From the NCBI GenBank assembly GCA_036023115.1, contig JAYKKT010000079.1, forward strand, positions 8,518,501 through 8,582,500: a stretch of DNA of 64,000 bases, written 5' to 3'. The notes below the pieces were generated by a model. The model made no database searches and was not told the origin of the DNA. It worked only from the letters and a program-made list of their open reading frames with translations. This document shows, piece after piece, positions 34,858-47,604 of this stretch. The position numbers were made by a program, and so were the translations under genes. The first letter of the stretch is position 1. Every line of letters starts with the position of its first letter. The stretch comes from Brasenia schreberi (Eukaryota > Streptophyta > Magnoliopsida > Nymphaeales > Cabombaceae).

Positions 34858-35109
34858 AGAGTTCGATATTGATAGTTGATTAGTGATTGTGGAATTTGCT
34901 TATGTGATAGGAGATAGATACTATGAGGTTATGCTGCGGGAAAATTGTGTTATTTTTTTGTTTGACAAGCGACAACCTGATAATTATATTCGATAGTATT
35001 TACTGTTATAAATACCGCATCTTGTTTTGATGGTTGATTTACTATTGAATATGGTTGTGTAAATAGGAGATAGGTACGATGCCCGTATGCTGCACGAAAC
35101 AAATTATGT

Positions 35110-35455
35110 GTGGTATCAATAAAGGCTAAAATTAGCCGATCCCGTCTAGTATGTAGATGTAGTTGTTGTTATCAATAGAGGATAAAATGAGAGGAGAGAA
35201 GATCGTTTAAGGTGATTTTTAAGATGATTTGGACTTATAGAAAAAAGATCAAAAGACGAAACTGATATGAAAAACTAAATTTTGAAAATATTAAAGAGGT
35301 AGAGGACGACTACAAAAGTATTGAAAAGAAACAATAAAGAATGATTAGCTTATTGTGAGTTAACTGCTAACATGGCACATGATAAGGTTTTCCGGAAACA
35401 AAGAATTCTTATATCCGAATCCGTCTAGTATGAAAAAATGTTTAGTTGTTGTTGT
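35110..35455 (+). mobile_element. Two consecutive 5'-truncated LINE 3' ends
   Basis: A short LINE tail (35113-35166, CCGATCCCGTCTAGTATG then GTTGTTGTT) is followed at once by a longer one (35167-35455). The longer one starts ATCAATAGAGGATAAAATGA and ends ATCCGAATCCGTCTAGTATG then TTAGTTGTTGTTG. Both match the 3' end of the LINE at 42120-45085 (GATAAAATAG, TTAAGATGGTTTGAAC, CATGACAGGGTTATGTGGAA, CTAGTATGGGAAAAGGCT, GTTGTTGTTG). No coding capacity remains. Confidence 0.75.
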
Positions 35456-38199
35456 AGTATTCACGGCACCCTTTTTCTATCCAAAGACAAAGGGCATGGA
35501 GTTTGTATGTTTGTGGTTTCCGGGTTGATTCATGGCTTTACTTTCTGTAAAGCATTAAATGCCAAGATTGTTGAGGGGTCCAAACCAAAGAGAAGGATGA
35601 TTTGCGGCCATGAGTTGTTAATAAGATCAGTGTCGTCCTTCTCAGCGAATAAACTGGCCCTCCACTTGTGGTGGTGGCTATGGCGCCGAGCCCACTTTCA
35701 TTACTTCCAACTTAAGCATGGCGACAGCATTCCCACCTTTCATAAGTCTTATTTCTTTTTGCTACATAGGGGCTATTAAAATAGACGTTCAGAGGAGTAA
35801 TGTTCAACCAATCAACTATTTACAGATGGTTCCCTTATCTTTTCATACCATTTGATTAATATAATAAGATAATAATGGAAAATATTTCATATGAATCCAT
35901 TGTTACGGACATCAAAACATTATTACAAGGAAAGAGAATTTATTATCATCCTAATACAGCGTAACTGGTTGGAGAATAAAGCAAAGGCTTGAGAGTTTGT
36001 AGACGAACGGGTTCAATGTTTTATGGAGTGATAGACAGCTTTTTCTTTTCTTTGTAGTACTTCCTAATTGGGAAGTCTCTTGTACAAGTCTGAATGTACT
36101 GACACGCCAGAAAATAGCACTGTCAGCATATCAGAAGATACCGACGCAACCCACATGAGATCGGGCACAATTTAGGGAAGATTGCGCCTTGTATATAACT
36201 CACCGCGGGTTAACTTGAGAGCTTCAAATCCTGTTTTGTTCTTGATGGATGGACCTTTGCAAATTGACGGAATTCAATGATCATTCCAAATCCCTAACAC
36301 TATGCCATATTTTGGAAGGATAAATATATACGTTGTGCATGAAGCTCTCGCTTTATCACGCCTGTTTCATGCTTGCAGTCTACGGGCGTTACTTTATGTC
36401 GGATGAGCGTGCGTCTAATTATCCTAAAATCACAAACATGCTTAACTTGGAGAGTTGATCCACCTATAATAAATTCATGCACTCTCTAATGGAACATAAA
36501 TTAGGTTGGATTAGAATCTCTTTGAAGTGCATTTCTCTCTTTCCTTTCCTGTTCCTTAAAGGGTGTGGGGAATTGGCCAATTGTTTGTTTCGTCCCCAGC
36601 AATCTTGTGGTGGGATCGACTCCTAACCTCTCTAACCCTCCCCGTGCCCCACCCACAAGCATACTTTTCTCAAATTCCACCAAATCATTGCAGCTCACAA
36701 GCGCTTAGGGCCTTTTCCTTTGCTTTCCAAACCTCACGATCTCGTTTTGACTTTAGTTGCTCAAGTCCCCAAAGCTTCGAATCTTCAATTACTATCGATT
36801 CAAAAAGTACTAAATGGGTCGATGCATGCCTATTGCCAAAAGATCCTCTCAAGTCGAACCCCTTCCTTTCCTTGGCTAGCAATAACTCTTGAATTGTTGT
36901 GGCATACCACGAGATAAAATGTTGGTCCAAATCGACCTGGTCACACAGTCTCAATCCGGGTGTGGCTGAATAAAAGGGTTCTTTTGGTCAGGTGATGTCA
37001 AGGTTTCGATGTGTTCTTTAGTAGTAGCTTGGCTTAGCAAAGAGATGTTAGCATTCTTGAAGGAGAGCAAGTCAAGCTCCAAGAAGATGTTGCAAGCTGG
37101 GGAAGTTTGAGTAATATGGAGAACGATGGGGAGGAAGTGAGTTGATCTCCGAGAAGTTGCTCTAGACTGTGGGAGCTCAAGCAACCTGGAGAGCAACTAG
37201 AGGAAGGTCTACTATCAAATCTAGGCAAAAGAGACTAGGCACGTTCGGAAGGTAAAACTTAATTCAGTATTCTTGGTCTTTCCTTAACTTTCCTTTTATA
37301 CTCACTTATTGGTTACAATTGTGAAGGTATTACGCATTCTCTTTCACTCCACACCTATTGACACGGGCATGTACGAGTGTGCAACACAATGGCTCATATG
37401 AGTTTGCAGCCACCCTCATTGTAACCATTTTTATTCCCTTCGGTAGGTGGTCCCTGCATATTCCCTAGTTTTGGATAATCAAGCTCATGCATGCCTAGTC
37501 ATATTCGTCCAAGCGGCCACAACGATACAACATATAGGTGGACTGGTTCCACTCCCCCTTTGTGACATTGCATTTTTGACATCTATAGCGAACAAAAGGG
37601 GGTTGGGGGTGGCGTGAGCCTCATTTTACTCAGTCCTTCTAATGACAGTTGTGGCTCTCATGATTTCCGATTGAGACTTTTGATTTACGCATCCCAATTG
37701 TGCCGATCTATTTTGTCAAAGTAGCTTACATAACGTTTTCCTTCTACAACCCTTGAGCCTTTGTTGTAGGGGATAGTCGAACGAAGAAGAAAGCGATCAA
37801 AATCATTCGTGAAACAAACATGATAACCCACTGTCAGAATCTGCGATAGAGCCAACTACAAGAAACTACATGCTTTTCCTTGCTTTGGGAATTCAAAGCC
37901 ATAAAAGTGTTGAGAGGAAAAAAAGAGGACGAAGACCAAGCTAGAAGACAAATAAAATATTAGCAGACATTCAAAGGGAGTTTTTAAGAAGGCAGAAGAA
38001 CTAAAACTACCGTTTTATAAATGTCAAGCAAAACATGTTATCAATATCAATAACGTAATCTTCGACTCAATATGGTGAATTGCACTGTGATATTATAATA
38101 ATAAAACAAATTATGCTTATCTTTGTGATATCTCAGACCAATGAAAAGTAGGATAGAAAACAACAAATGTAGAGACAATTAACATGTGAAAAAGTTTTA
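35456..38199. other. Intergenic region without recognised gene
   Basis: Open frames on both strands (for example 36563-36954) overlap each other and show no family signature. An AT-rich stretch lies at 35810-35960. I see no RNA gene or clear mobile element, although old repeats could be present below recognition. Confidence 0.5.
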
Positions 38200-39720
38200 A
38201 ATCAGTTAACAATGCAGGTATGATAAAGTTAACCTTACAATTCTAATCCCTCTTGCTTATTTTGCTCATGTTATCTCTTAGAAGATTCTTTTGAGCCTCA
38301 CCTAGTATCGCTTGAGGCTGTTGATCTTGATGAAATTGAGTTCAGCATGCTTCTAGACATCTTGCTGTCGAGCAAGCATAACCTGTAATTCCTCTGTCTC
38401 ACAAGCAAATTCTGTAGTGACCTTTGCCTCACTAGTGGCTGATGCTTGGGATGCGAAGTCTTGACTTAATGCTCGTGGCGATGATTATAAAGGATGCTAA
38501 GGTACTACTCGAGGGCTTCAATCTCGATATGGATCGTCGTTCTAGCATTCTCCAAGCCTTTGATATGTGAAGATACTTCCTCAAATTTCATAGAAACCTC
38601 TAGGTAAGCTTCAACAATGACAACTATTTAATGAGAAAGAGAACGGATCAGATCCTGATGATTACAGATGAAAGCAAGTTAGGCTTGCACATATGACTTT
38701 TATATATATCGAGTCTTGAAATATTCACAAACCTCAACGCAAATATTGAAAGCCATATTTTATTTGCTAATTTAGAAGGAAAGGCATCTCGCTAGAGGTC
38801 GAATAATAATTACAAGTTAATGAGGATTGATCGATGATGGATGCATCACAAGAGAGACTCTCATCAAGGTGACAATTTATAGAAGCTAAGACATCTTGAA
38901 ACATGATCGAGAAAAAGCCCTCAAATCCTAGAGACGTGTTAAAGTTGGTAAGATTATGATCGCAAGACTTTGAGACTTGACCCATTGGTGTTTCATGTCC
39001 ATGAGAGAGTTCATTGTTGATAGCTTCTAGACCATGATCACAAAGCTCAGATGCTGGCATGGCATCATGCTCAATTAAATACACCATAGAGACTAGACTG
39101 AAGGATACATGGATTTGCCCTTTGTCTTGACTCTCGTTTTGCCCTCTATTGTCTTAATAGAGGCAGTAGATAAAGAATCTTGTTATGAGAAAAGACTAGA
39201 AACTAGAGGTCCAGGCCGACTAATTCGAGCAACCAAGGAACGTCGATATGATTGCTTATGACAAACTCTACATGATCAAAAATTATTTTTAGTAGTCGAG
39301 ACCATACCGCAATCATGGAGAGATGAAATTAGGGGCTTCAATGGAGCAAGGATATGAGTAAGGAGACCGAAAAAGAAAATCTCACTTATGGGTCCTTAAT
39401 AGTTGGTCACTCGATAAGTCAATATTCAGACCTTGTTGAAATCCCAATTGTCTAGAAAGGTAATGGGGATAATAATGGTTGAACCTTGAGGACTGAGGTG
39501 CTTTGCAAACTAGAAGTCATGGGAGAGATTTTTGATACTCTTATATGCATAAAATCCACGACTCAAGGATATGGTAGAAGATGAGCTAGATGGTGAAAAA
39601 TATAAAGGAAGAAAAGTTTTCTCATCAGGATCAGTGGATCTAAGCCCAACAACAATCTCCTCAAGAGATAAAGTGATGGGAGGAATCAAGCTTAAAGCCA
39701 CCCCTAATGAATCTTATGCA
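38200..39720 (-). pseudogene. Decayed coding region, possibly plant-mobile-domain-like
   Basis: On the minus strand, 39701-39510 reads LEEIVVGLRSTDPDEKTFL, LYFSPSSSSSTISLSRGFYA, YKSIKNLSHDF. It is followed in the next frame by SRFNHYYPHYLSRQLGFQQG at about 39465-39400. The Pro-His-x-x-x-Arg-Gln-Leu-Gly-Phe-x-Gln pattern recalls the plant mobile domain found in transposon-derived and host proteins, where it sits in a similar context. A frame at 39087-38767 is open for 106 codons. Towards 38600-38500 the wording VSMKFEEVSSHIKGLENART looks like a coiled coil, which often follows such domains. Several stops interrupt the region. The assignment is tentative. Confidence 0.35.
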
Positions 39721-39779
39721 ACCAAGTGGATCTAAGCCCAACAACAGTTGTGTTAAATTAGGGTTGGAAAAGATATTTA

Positions 39780-40159
39780 AACTTAAAAGGTAGTTTGGAA
39801 CTGCCGGTTCCAGTTCCAACCTAGTTTTTGGAACCTATGAACCGTAACCGAACCAACAAGCTTCTGGTTACTATTACAGAACCGCCGGATCCAGTTTCTC
39901 ACGGTTTTGGGATTAGTTCAGTTCCTGTTTGAACTACCGGGTCAATTATGAATCGGACATGTCTACGTTCAACATCCATTTTAGTCCTCCTTGACTTTTC
40001 CAAGATATTTGAAATTAACTGTGATGCAACGGGAATCAGGATCTGTGACGTACTCATGAAAGAGCATAGTTGAACGAAAATGACATGCAATGGACATTTT
40101 GGTTCTAACAATAAATAATAGTGACTTATTGGTACTACTGGGCGACATCTGAACCAATG

Positions 40160-40239
<80 letters not shown>

Positions 40240-40260
40240 TTGGGTAAGTTTCACAGTTCA
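39780..40260. repeat. Degenerate GGTTCC/ACCGG-rich repeat next to an (AT)n tract
   Basis: Sequence around 39790-39945 is built from variants of GGTTCCAGTTCC, AACCGTAACCGAACC and ACCGCCGGATCC, ending in TTTGAACTACCGGGTC. Similar wording flanks the microsatellite at 47420-47750 (GGAACCAGCTGGAACCGG, CTCCGGTTCCATGG, AACTGCCGGGCC). Both may be copies of one dispersed repeat with a microsatellite inside. Confidence 0.5.
40163..40236. repeat. (AT)n microsatellite, about 37 units
   Basis: Uninterrupted AT dinucleotide run. Reading frames of alternating Tyr-Ile through it are artefacts. Confidence 0.98.
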
Positions 40261-40269
40261 TGTCTGCCA

Positions 40270-42119
40270 AAGGCCACTGGTAGTTGGTAGGTAATTTTTA
40301 TTGGATATAAAGTGGAGTGAAGTGGATACAGAAAAATAAATAGACCAGGGTTCAAACTAGGGGCTCAGCTAGTGTTTACCATATAGAAATACTGCTGAGA
40401 CAGATGTTAGTCAAAGAATCTGAATTTCATGTGCCTGTTCGTTGTGAAGATGAGGTAATAAACAAGTATGTAATACCCATTAATTTAATCACCGAATCTA
40501 CACCCACTTTAAGGAGTTCCCTTCCTATATAGCCTTCATGCGTTGTTACTTGTTGGGACCAAGCAATCTTTGTGGCGTATAAAAGTTTATTATCTATGTT
40601 ATCAAGGCGATTTCGTCAACCACATCTTAATTATTTCAAAAGTCCTACGTCACAGCAAAGGTCGAAAAATATCTGTGTACTGATTTTATCGTTGATTTCT
40701 TTCGGATAATAATTTTCTACTTCAATACATAAAATACATTTTGTCTTTCAGTGACGACTCAAAATTCATGAAGCCGGCGCCACTTAGGTAGGTAGATTGC
40801 CTAGTTTTGGTTTCAGTTGGTTAATATACAAATTAAATTTCTGATGTAAAATCTTACTCATGGTAATTGATTAAAAGCTGTTCTATCCATCGTCAGATAG
40901 GTGTCCAGCGCACGGCTTTGCCTTTATTTATTTTATTTATTTATGGCACCATATGCGCTCATCCTCATCTAGATTTTCATCTTCATAAGAAAGTAGCCTT
41001 TTTTTTTAATCTTAAACAAGATGGTGAAAAAAGAAGAACAAAAAAAAGCTTAGACAGATGCCCTTAGGTTGAGTTTGGTTGGGCTTAATATTCATCGGGC
41101 ACATCAAGTGGCCCCCAACTCGATTCTGGTGCTGAACCTGAACGTCGACCCAGATTTTTTGTTTCGGGTTGTAGTGTGTTGATACCATTTTTATTTGTTT
41201 TCACTCAAATTCCTCATGGCTTCCACACACTTCTTCTGTCAATTTCATGATTCATTGCAGTTCAGGCTTCACGCCCTTATTTAATCATTTCTCTACGCTT
41301 CATCTGTCCTGTGCGGTATGGATCACTTAGAGTTTTGTGGTGGTAGCCCGGCCAGATTGAATAATTCCCTTTTCAAACTAGCTAATCAATTATACCTAAC
41401 GGAGGGCTTTGAACAAGTCCACACAGCTCACACGAGAAGAATGCAAGTCTTCAAAGAAATTAATGCATATCAAAAGACAGTCGTTACACTGTGGAACATG
41501 CTAAATTTGACCAAGTTCATAACTCAGGTAAGTGAAACGTTGCACTTTTACTAAATCGATGGCGTACGTGTGAGAAAGATCATTACCAAATATTCAAAGC
41601 TACGATTTGCTGTCACTAATGTCGTTTTCCTTTCCCGCCTGTGGGAGGGAGGGAGGGGGTTGTTGGCTCTCAATCATTACAGTTCCAACTCGAAATGCGG
41701 CATGGCTCAGTTTGAAAGGTGTCCCAATGGGATGTGAGCGTTTTAATATCAGGCGACGGATGGAGGAGAGGAAAGGATCGTTCGTTGACAGTGTCTTCCA
41801 TTGAAGCGGGTCAACGACGAACAGGTGGAAGTTGGTTCAGTAATGAAGAAGAGGGGACAAGAGAGGGAGTTACATTGTACTCCTCTTAGAAAAGCAGTAA
41901 AGGTCGAGAAATCTAAACGTGCATTGATGATCTTTTGCTGGGAAAGTTGTAGAAAAGTAAATATGTAAGGAAGTAAATAGGTCAAAGAATGCAAAATATA
42001 TATAAAGAAAATATGAAAGAAAACAAGATAAAAATAAATGCAAATGTTAAAGACAAGTTGTATTTGAATATCAAGTATTACATGACAATACTCTTAACAA
42101 ATAAATGCAAATGGAGTAA
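40270..42119. other. Intergenic region with one orphan exon-like frame
   Basis: No recognised gene. A plus-strand frame from 41318 (MDHLEFCGGSPARLNNSL) to 41527 (NLTKFITQ) ends exactly at CTCAGGTAAGTG, a textbook splice donor. I do not recognise the peptide and see no matching downstream exon, so it could be a lone exon of a lost gene or chance. The remaining frames are short and overlap. Confidence 0.35.
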
Positions 42120-45085
42120 AAGGTAAGCAAGGGCTTCTACCTATTCGCGTGGATGTAGGAAAGCAATTATAAAGAGGTTTCTCACATCATGAATAATTGT
42201 GGGTAAAAAAATTAGTCTCACTATATTATCACCCAAATGTAGTAAACAAATTGTAAAGAGGGTATTCACATTTTCATCATGAATGGATGCGAGGGAGTGA
42301 AAGGGTAGGCAAGCTAGTCCGAAATAATAAGATTCATATTGGTACCTAAAATATCAAAACATTAACCGGCAAGTTAATGAAGGTGATATATACTATGATT
42401 AGGAGAAATGTTCACATTCTATGTTTAAAAGAGACAAAGTGGGCTGAAAAAAAGCAAAGAAGATTGAGGATATATATTTTAAATTATAGTACTTAAGAAA
42501 GGAAATGACTTGAAATGGAGTTGATATTAATATAAATAAAGATATTTTCAACGATATGAAACCAAATTATGATGACAAAATTAGCGTTAGGAGTAGAGGT
42601 TTTGAATATTGTTTGTTCATATTCACTCCAAGCAGGACCAAAAGATAGTATAGAGAAGGTATTTTGGAAGGAGTTAGATTAGGTAATTCAATGAATTCCA
42701 CAAAGGAACATGATTTGTTTGAGAGGAGATTTAAATAGACATGTTGGCAAAGAGGCATTAGGATATCGAGGCATTCATGAAAACTATGGTTTTGGTGATT
42801 TAAAAGAGAAAGGTAGGGATATTTTAAATTTTGCTATTACATATAATCTCTTTATAACTAATACCATTTTCAAAAAATGAGATGAACATTTAATTACTTA
42901 TAAGAGTAGCTTGTCAGAAACACAAATTGATTATTTTATTTATAGGAAAAAAGATATATCATATTATAAAGATTATAAGGTAATTTTAGGGCAAAGCTTA
43001 ACTACTCAATATCAACTTAGAGTTATGGATTTTCTAGTAAAAAAAGTGGATACAAAAGAAAAGAGTGCATAGAGTTATTCATACTAAATAGTGGAACCTC
43101 AAAAGTGATAAAGAAGATAAATTTATACAAAACATTTTACAAGGAAATACTTGGAATTATGTAGGTAAACCTTCTGATATTAGGAATTACATGACTATAC
43201 ATATTAAAAAGTAACAAAAAATATATTTGGTGAATTTAAGGAATGCATAGTAGCACCAAAAGAAGTTTAGTGGATGAGTGAAATAGTGTATGATAAAATT
43301 AAGGTAAAGAGGATATGTTACAAATTGCATTATGCTAAGAAGACTAGTGAAATTTGGGTGGCTTATAAGAAAACAAAGAAAAAAGTGAAAAAATTTGTTA
43401 GTGAAGCAAAAAATAAAATTTGGGAGGATTTATATAAAATGCTTAACTTAAAAGAAGGTGAAAAAGATATTTTTATAATAGTTAATGCTAAAGATAAGAA
43501 AGCTAATGATCATACTTTTATTATATACATCAAAGATAAGAATGAGAAGATTCTAGTGACAAATGATGATATTAAAAATAGATGAAAAAATTATTTGTAT
43601 AAGTTTTTTAATGAAAAAACAGATGCTAGTATTAGTTTAGGAGAGTTATGATGTATTCAAAAGAATGAAGTCAAAGATGCTCTTAAATGTATAAAGGTTG
43701 GTAAATCTATAAGACGAGACAATATTTCTATAGAAGTATGAAAAATGCTAGAAGAGACGGGGATCACTTGTTTTACAAAACTATTTAATAAAATATGAAG
43801 AAACCAAAAGATGCTTGAGAAATAGAGAGAAGGTACACTTACTCATATAAAAAAATAAGGGACATATCTAGAATTATATGAATTATCGAAGTATCAAGTT
43901 ACTGAGCTATACTATGAAATTATAGAAAAGAATTATTGAATGTAAGCTAAGATTAGTATCGAGTACAACAAAGAATCAATTTGGATTCATGCTAACTATA
44001 TCTATTCACCTATTGAGATGTCTTATGAAACATTTTAGACAAAAAAAGAATCTTCACATAGTATTTATTGATGTAGAAAAAACTCACAATAAGGTACAAA
44101 GAGATGTTCTTTAGAAAAACTTGGAAAAGAGAGGTATCCTATTGACATATATAAATCTTATAAGAGACATGTCCAATAGTGCAAAAACATATGTAAGGAC
44201 TCGTGAAAGAATGAAAACCTTTTCTGAAGTTAATATTGGATTACATAAGGGATCTTCTTTAAGTCCTATTCTTGATGAGCTAACAAAACATATTGAAGAT
44301 GAAGTACCTTGGTGGAGGTTATTTATAGATAACATTGTATTAGTGGAAGAATCTAAGGAAAAAGTTAATATCAAATTAGAATTATGAAAAGAAACATTAG
44401 AAAGCAAAGGCTTTCGACTTAGTTGAGCAAAGATAGAACATATGGAATGTAAGTTTGATCATTTGGTCACTTTAAGAGGATATAAAAATTAAGATTGACA
44501 TACATTGCATCTCTCACAAGGAAAGTTTTAAATAGTTTTTAGAGTGATGAAAAAATTGATGGAGATACTACGTATAGAATTAATACAGGTTGCTTAAAAT
44601 AGAGAGGGACATTATGTATTATATACGACGAGAAGATACCATTAAACTTAAAGGTAAATATTGTAGAGCAACAATTAGACATGCTATATTTTATTGTTAT
44701 GAGTGTTGGGCAATGAATCATCAATATATACAAAAGATGTCCATGGCAGAAATATAGATGATGAGATGGATGAGTGGTCATACAAAGAAGACCATATACA
44801 TAATTAGGTAATTACAAAAAAATTGGGAGTGATACCAATAAAGGATAAAATAGAAAAATCATTTAAGATGGTTTGAACATTTAGAAAGACAAGCAAAAGA
44901 AAGTATCAAAAAGTATATTGTAAAAATGTTAAAAGAGGAAGTGGTATTAGAAAGAAATAATAAAAAATGATCTAACTCAATGTGAGTTAGTTATCAATAT
45001 AGCACATGACAGGGTTATGTGGAAACAAGCAATCTATGTAGCCGACCCTATCTAGTATGGGAAAAGGCTCAGTTGTTGTTGTTCA
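42120..45085 (+). mobile_element. Nearly full-length, inactive LINE (RTE-like)
   Basis: After a 5' region with two copies of a roughly 90-bp block (ATGTAGTAAACAAATTGTAA, 42160-42290), broken frames follow. The endonuclease shows GDLNRHVGKEALGYRG (42725-42775), GRDILNFAITYNLFITNT and SLSETQIDYFIYRK (42905-42950). The linker frame is at 43274-43585, and the RT at 43660-44390 (KNEVKDALKCIKVGKSI, IGLHKGSSLSPILDELTKHI, LFIDNIVLVEESKE). The RT active site reads IDN instead of ADD. The C-terminal part is at 44600-45040 and the 3' end GTAGCCGACCCTATCTAGTATG then GTTGTTGTT at 45038-45082. This 3' signature and the endonuclease wording are typical of plant RTE-clade LINEs (from memory). Stops are dense, so it is dead. 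Confidence 0.82.
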
Positions 45086-45559
45086 AACTAATCAAATCAC
45101 AATAGAGATGGGCACAGACACACACCACGTACCTAATGAAAGGTCGAGAGTCCCACACTGAGAGATAGATGGTGTGACAGGGCGACTCAACAAAAGATAG
45201 ATGGAGAAGAACAAGACGGAGAGATGCAAGAAGTAAAAACGATGCTGGAATTGCTATGACCACCTTGTTTCGGGAATCCGAGAATGTGGCTTCAAGAGGT
45301 AGCTCACGCTTATGATCCTCGTCTTTTATGTGATTATGTCTTTCAGACTTCTAGAAGTTTGGTTTGTGCCTAAATTTACAAGATTTTGCCTACCAAATTC
45401 ATCCAAGCTACTGATGGTGGTTCGACTGCAATTCCGTGATGTATTGGATTTAGAAATAATTTGTTAGAGCTGTAAACGATGCAGCCAAAAGAAAGAAGAA
45501 AATCTTAAATTAGCACAAGTGCCATCTCAATAATAAATTCTCATGTCTTTAATTTTCAT
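45086..45559. other. Intergenic stretch without recognised gene
   Basis: Nothing recognised on either strand beyond short open frames. Confidence 0.5.
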
Positions 45560-45930
45560 TACATTTTGGAGAAAAATAAATTACTCTAAAAATGTTTCAT
45601 AACTTGTTTGACAAACTTTTAATATTAAAGTGAGCAAATTTTCTAGAGATAAAACTTTCTAATAATCCTATCTCCGTAACAAAAGCCCGAATTATAAACT
45701 TCTGCCAAAACCAAATCTTATGAAATATGCAACTAATGACTCTATGAAATCAGGAATTATCTAATAAATCAAGTTTATTTATCAAGACCCCTTAAAATTG
45801 ATTCCATCATGCCCAGTGAAAACCACAAGTTTTGAAAAGCTTCGATCTTCAAGAGCTTAGTAAATATATCTACAGCATGATGTTGAGACTCCACATATTC
45901 ATGTTCCTCCCTTTAAATGAATTCTCTAAT
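45560..45930 (-). mobile_element. Ty1/copia 3' end fragment
   Basis: The minus strand at about 45930-45785 encodes the very end of a copia polyprotein (LIREFI, EEHEYVESQHHAVDIFTKLL, KIEAFQNLWFSLGMMESIL). The VDIFTK wording marks the C-terminus after RNase H. AT-rich sequence downstream on the same strand (45784-45560) may be its LTR. The upstream part is gone; a CACTACA motif lies 14 bases further on. Confidence 0.6.
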
Positions 45931-45943
45931 AAGATTGTACTTT

Positions 45944-46200
45944 CACTACAAAATGTTTAGTTAACATTTTTTTCGGAATGACATAGTCGTTTTGATCACC
46001 GTTTAATATAATAATGGCGGTCAGAGAAACCATCATAATGTTTGATCCATATAAAAGGGGTGGTTTGGAGGCAACCAGCATAATTTTAGGATGGTTCGTG
46101 GTTGGTGTGGTGATCAAAGCCTCCTGTACTATTATAATAATTACTATGGTTTCAACTGCCGTAATCCACAATAGCATCTTGCGCAACAAAAAAAATTCTG
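45944..46200. mobile_element. Possible CACTA-type terminus
   Basis: CACTACAAAATG at 45944 matches the usual terminus of plant CACTA transposons. It is followed by short inverted and direct motifs (CATTTTTTTCGGAATG, CACCGTTTAATA, GGCGGTCAG) in the next 80 bases. No partner terminus or transposase was found, so this is only a candidate remnant. Confidence 0.3.
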
Positions 46201-47410
46201 TTTTTTTTTACAATGGGAAACCTGTTTATATAACATTAACTAACATTCATAAAGCAATTGACGCTCATTATCATTAGATATTCTAAACCACCATCAGTTA
46301 ATAAAATGTGACAACGTTTACATTTCTGTGCGAGTTCCCAAATGGATCAAAAGTAACACATCTCATACAACTTGAATGATGAATTACAAGTCAACAAGCA
46401 CACGTTTACATGCAACACAAAGCAGTTGAACTCATGTATAAGATCTCCACTGAGGAACAAAATTTCACATCCTCTTCACAATACTAACCGTTGACTGAAT
46501 CACTTCTATTTAGTTGGCAACACTAATGATCTAAAACCTAAGGCCGTACAAGACCCTTCTTGACCTACATCTCTCTCACAAACTTCAGTGCCTTCTCTGT
46601 CTAGATCAGAGTAACAACTCCACCACCACTGGCCATGGTAGCTCTCTCTCTCTCTCCAGATATACCATTTTGCACCCAATGCTCCGGATATACCTGTAGC
46701 TTGGTCCACCAAGTATATGCCTTCTAGATAATGCATTTGCTTCTACGCATCCTTTCTCCGCAACCAAACAATGGTGAGTTGAAAACCTAAACAAGGCTAA
46801 TGAAAATTTTTAACTATAAGATACATTTAAATAATTAAACAAGGATTTCATTTGAACTAAGGTAGAACAACTGAAGAAAATTAAGTTTTTTAGTAAGTTA
46901 TATGAGAGGATATTGCCTTAAAAAATATAGAAGAATTGAAACATTTTTCTTTTTCTGAAATAATGTTCCTTACATGTGGCAGCATAACATTTATTGAATA
47001 ATTTGGAGTCGAATTCAACTAGAAACATACTTACCATGCTTAAGATGCAATAAGCCGGTGCATTCCCCGCTTCGGCACATTTCACCAGCAAATGGTTTCC
47101 ATATACCTTTCTCAGATAGATTTAGACACGTAGATACATCAATATATAGATCGATAACGATATTATAAACAGCCAACTATGAAATAACTCAAATAAAATA
47201 TAAACAAGCATTGTGAAGCACAAAGCATTTCAAGATAAACCCAGATAACATCAAGAACATCATCATGAAACAAGAAAACATCATTTACATACTTGAAATC
47301 CCCAAAGAGATCGTCCTTGCAAGGTGGTCCCCTTTTATATGTAATGTAAAGAAAGGCAAGGTTATCATCTTGAAAAAAGAAAGTTGATTATAGATTGACA
47401 CGGATGTTTC
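46201..47410. other. Intergenic stretch without recognised gene
   Basis: No recognised coding region or RNA. Minus-strand frames at 46506-46794 overlap a CT-rich tract (46632-46653) and lack family features. Confidence 0.5.
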
Positions 47411-47508
47411 CTTTTTATGTGGAACCAGCTGGAACCGGAACCGAATTGGGATTGGGACTAATTCCTGTTTGAGGCCTAAACTGCCTGGAACCCAACAAAA
47501 GCCATTAA

Positions 47509-47512
<4 letters not shown>

Positions 47513-47602
<90 letters not shown>
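47513..47602. repeat. Compound (AT)n(GT)n microsatellite
   Basis: An AT run (47513-47554) passes directly into a GT run (47555-47602). Flanking sequence is rich in GGAACC/GGTTCC variants, as at 39780. Confidence 0.97.

Positions 47603-47604
<2 letters not shown>

Noticed and set aside
39899..40270. Frame with a long Tyr-Ile repeat
   Set aside because: Translation of the (AT)n microsatellite. The same applies to frames at 47285-48201 and 57557-57836.
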